Origin: Flavobacteriaceae bacterium
Lineage (GTDB): Bacteria > Bacteroidota > Bacteroidia > Flavobacteriales > Flavobacteriaceae
DNA: 32,051 bases
NCBI GenBank assembly: GCA_024644725.1
Contig: JAHEHE010000030.1
Span: 1 to 32,051 of the forward strand
Direction of reading: 5' to 3'
Shown here: in pieces, positions 31,430-32,051 of the stretch
Layout of the letters: every line of letters begins with the position of its first letter
Position numbering within the stretch: position 1 is the stretch's first letter
The notes under the pieces: model-generated
What the model was told of the DNA's origin: nothing
Seen by the model: the letters and a program-made list of their open reading frames with translations, nothing else
Databases searched by the model: none
Translations under genes and position numbers: made by a program

Positions 31430-32051
31430 ATGAAACTCAGTAGTCATTTTCAGTTTTTCCTCCTGCTTTTAATTGTTGTTTCCGCGTTTGTTTCTTCCTG
31501 TAAAAATGAACGCGAGGCGGAAAGGGAATCAGAAATACAGATTTCAACTGATTATAAAATTAGATATGCCAAAGGATTTGATATACAATATTTTAATACA
31601 CACAAAAAACTAATAATCAAATCGCCTTACCCCGATTCAAAGCAAGATTTTGTCTACACCCTCAGCAACAAAAAATTCGGAGACACAAACGAGCCTGAAA
31701 CCATTGGGATACCCCTGGATAAAATAGTAGCTACCTCCACGACCCATGTCCCGATGCTTGAAATTCTCGGGGCCGCGGATGCTCTTGTCGGATTTCCGAA
31801 TGCCGAATACATCACCTCCCGTGAAACGAGGGATCGAATTGAACAAGGGGAACTCGTCGATATTGGCAAAGACATGGGGCTCAATACGGAAATGGTAATT
31901 GCCCTTCAGCCTGAAGCCGTTATCGGGTTCGCGCTGGATGATTCCGACAAAGCTTACTCGACTTTACGCAAGAACAATATTCCGATCGTATTCAACGGCG
32001 ACTGGCTGGAAGAGACCCCTTTGGGCCGTGCGGAATGGATCAAGTTCTTCG
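31430..32051 (+). CDS. BtuF/FecB-like ABC transporter substrate-binding lipoprotein, 3'-truncated
   Basis: First 207 codons of a gene that runs off the window. ATG 31430 begins a lipoprotein signal with lipobox VSSC (C24), followed by a short charged linker. From about residue 40 the sequence has the pattern of cobalamin/siderophore-binding proteins of the helical-backbone type: YKIRYAKGFDIQYF, PLDKIVATSTTHVPMLEILGAADALVGFP, LVDIGKDMGLNTEMVIALQPEAVIGF and LRKNNIPIVFNGDWLEETPLGRAEW, corresponding to the strands and hinge of the N-terminal lobe. It is divergent from the riboswitch-controlled btuB, so it probably delivers corrinoid to an inner-membrane BtuCD whose genes may lie beyond the window. 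No riboswitch is seen in its own short leader; iron-chelate specificity cannot be ruled out. Confidence 0.88.
   Translation, partial: MKLSSHFQFFLLLLIVVSAFVSSCKNEREAERESEIQISTDYKIRYAKGFDIQYFNTHKKLIIKSPYPDSKQDFVYTLSNKKFGDTNEPETIGIPLDKIVATSTTHVPMLEILGAADALVGFPNAEYITSRETRDRIEQGELVDIGKDMGLNTEMVIALQPEAVIGFALDDSDKAYSTLRKNNIPIVFNGDWLEETPLGRAEWIKFF

Overview
The window looks like a chromosomal piece of a Flavobacteriia-type member of the Bacteroidota, probably Flavobacteriaceae; species cannot be named from sequence alone. Pointers are: moderate GC, near absence of Shine-Dalgarno sites, -7 boxes of the form TAnnTTTG, a fused ResB/CcsA (CcsBA) cytochrome c maturation protein, DUF5777 and DUF2520 proteins, and a TonB receptor/beta-propeller lipoprotein pair for vitamin B12. 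No tRNA, rRNA, insertion sequence, prophage or CRISPR array was seen.

Layout. 1-1112: end of the ribosomal operon rpsF(partial)-rpsR-rplI with an intrinsic terminator. 1156-4540: a fatty acid hydroxylase/sterol desaturase family protein converging on priA. 4569-8458 (minus): ccsBA followed 1 nt later by a lipoprotein glutathione peroxidase, ending in a terminator. 8459-8806: divergent control region with several dyads. 8807-15250 (plus): an eight-gene electron-transfer cluster: hexaheme lipoprotein, monoheme lipoprotein, DUF5777 outer-membrane barrel, an 80-residue Tat-signal protein, a Tat-signal four-cluster Fe-S protein, an NrfD/PsrC membrane protein, an Ig-like membrane-anchored protein and a class I cytochrome c. 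15398-21684: MarR regulator with an 18-bp perfect operator palindrome, then a tripartite RND efflux operon (adaptor, pump, TolC). 21717-24588: pyruvate phosphate dikinase with its own promoter and terminator. 24622-27776: DUF2520 dehydrogenase-like protein, KdsC, YihY, and two tandem DUF2147 proteins. 27773-31328 (minus): a cobalamin-riboswitch operon btuB-btuG-like-small barrel. 31430-end: the start of a divergent BtuF-like binding lipoprotein.

How the parts fit. The 8.8-15.3 kb cluster has the parts of a quinol-linked respiratory module: NrfD and the Fe-S protein exchange electrons with the quinone pool, c-type cytochromes carry them in the periplasm, and lipoprotein cytochromes plus a barrel may take them to the outer membrane. 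No molybdopterin or other recognisable terminal catalytic subunit is encoded in the window, and the first Fe-S motif lacks one cysteine. The divergent CcsBA makes the c-type cytochromes. This is the best candidate here for an undescribed system. The B12 locus is a compact uptake set under riboswitch control, and the MarR-RND operon is a self-regulated efflux unit.
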